This document shows, one piece after another, positions 13,660 to 13,701 of a stretch of 13,701 nt of DNA; positions within the stretch are counted from its first letter, which is position 1; each line of letters opens with the position of its first letter. The DNA is from an uncultured Collinsella sp. (lineage in GTDB: Bacteria; Actinomycetota; Coriobacteriia; Coriobacteriales; Coriobacteriaceae): the NCBI GenBank assembly GCA_900757505.1, contig CAAEOE010000010.1:1-13701 (forward strand), written 5' to 3'. The position numbers and the translations under genes were made by a program. Below the pieces are notes generated by a model. It had not been told where the DNA came from and did not search any database. It saw only the letters and a list, made by a program, of their open reading frames with translations.

Positions 13660-13701
13660 AACGGGCTCTCCGTTCCATTAATCGATCCTTCTCCAAGGAA
13701 A
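13660..13701 (+). other. Operon end or junction to a further gene
   Basis: A 5-bp hairpin AACGG/CCGTT (13660-13664 with 13670-13674) follows the EIIA stop, without a T-tract. AAGGA (13695-13699) at the very end could be the ribosome binding site of another gene just outside the window. It can also pair with TCCTT (13686-13690). The end of the operon is therefore not established. Confidence 0.3.

Noticed and set aside
1..13701. CRISPR array, tRNA/rRNA genes, insertion sequence or prophage
   Set aside because: No regularly spaced repeats, no tRNA-like cloverleaf noticed, and no transposase, integrase or phage protein among the readable genes.

Overview
The window is high-GC, with frequent GTG/TTG starts and strong AAGGAG-type ribosome binding sites. 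It reads like a host-associated actinomycete of the class Coriobacteriia, most like Collinsella. That placement rests on protein style, GC and layout; no database search was possible. No rRNA, tRNA, CRISPR array, transposase or phage gene was seen.

Layout. (1) 1-2707, + strand: a polar amino-acid ABC importer consisting of a Tat-type lipoprotein binding protein, one permease and an ATPase. A 69-bp palindromic element sits between the first two genes and a clear intrinsic terminator follows the ATPase. (2) 2741-5089, + strand: a monocistronic EF-G-like protein with badly eroded GTPase G3 and G4 motifs, behind a structured leader of roughly 170 nt and ended by an intrinsic terminator. (3) 5132-6112, - strand: a secreted or membrane-anchored DNA/RNA non-specific endonuclease. 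(4) 6242-7252, - strand: a LacI-family regulator. (5) 7668-13659, + strand, divergent from the regulator: a six-gene sugar operon encoding fructose-type PTS EIIBC, a GatZ/KbaZ-family protein, a small TalC-type transaldolase, split transketolase N and C subunits, and PTS EIIA. The operon may continue past the window, because an AAGGA sits at 13695-13699.

How the sugar locus may work. EIIA (His64) passes phosphate to EIIB (Cys9), and EIIC imports and phosphorylates a ketose-type sugar. The GatZ-family protein may epimerise or cleave the sugar phosphate; no GatY partner is present. The dedicated transaldolase and transketolase then move the carbon into the non-oxidative pentose phosphate pool. 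A 22-bp CG-centred dyad at 7474-7495 in the divergent intergenic region is the best candidate operator for the LacI-family protein. The true substrate cannot be read from sequence.

The operon is unusual in having a hairpin in each of its first three intercistronic gaps: a hairpin that can form an H-type pseudoknot (9155-9214), a full intrinsic terminator (10611-10646) and a GC-rich stem (11374-11402). The last three genes are packed tightly. This suggests internal control of expression level along the transcript.
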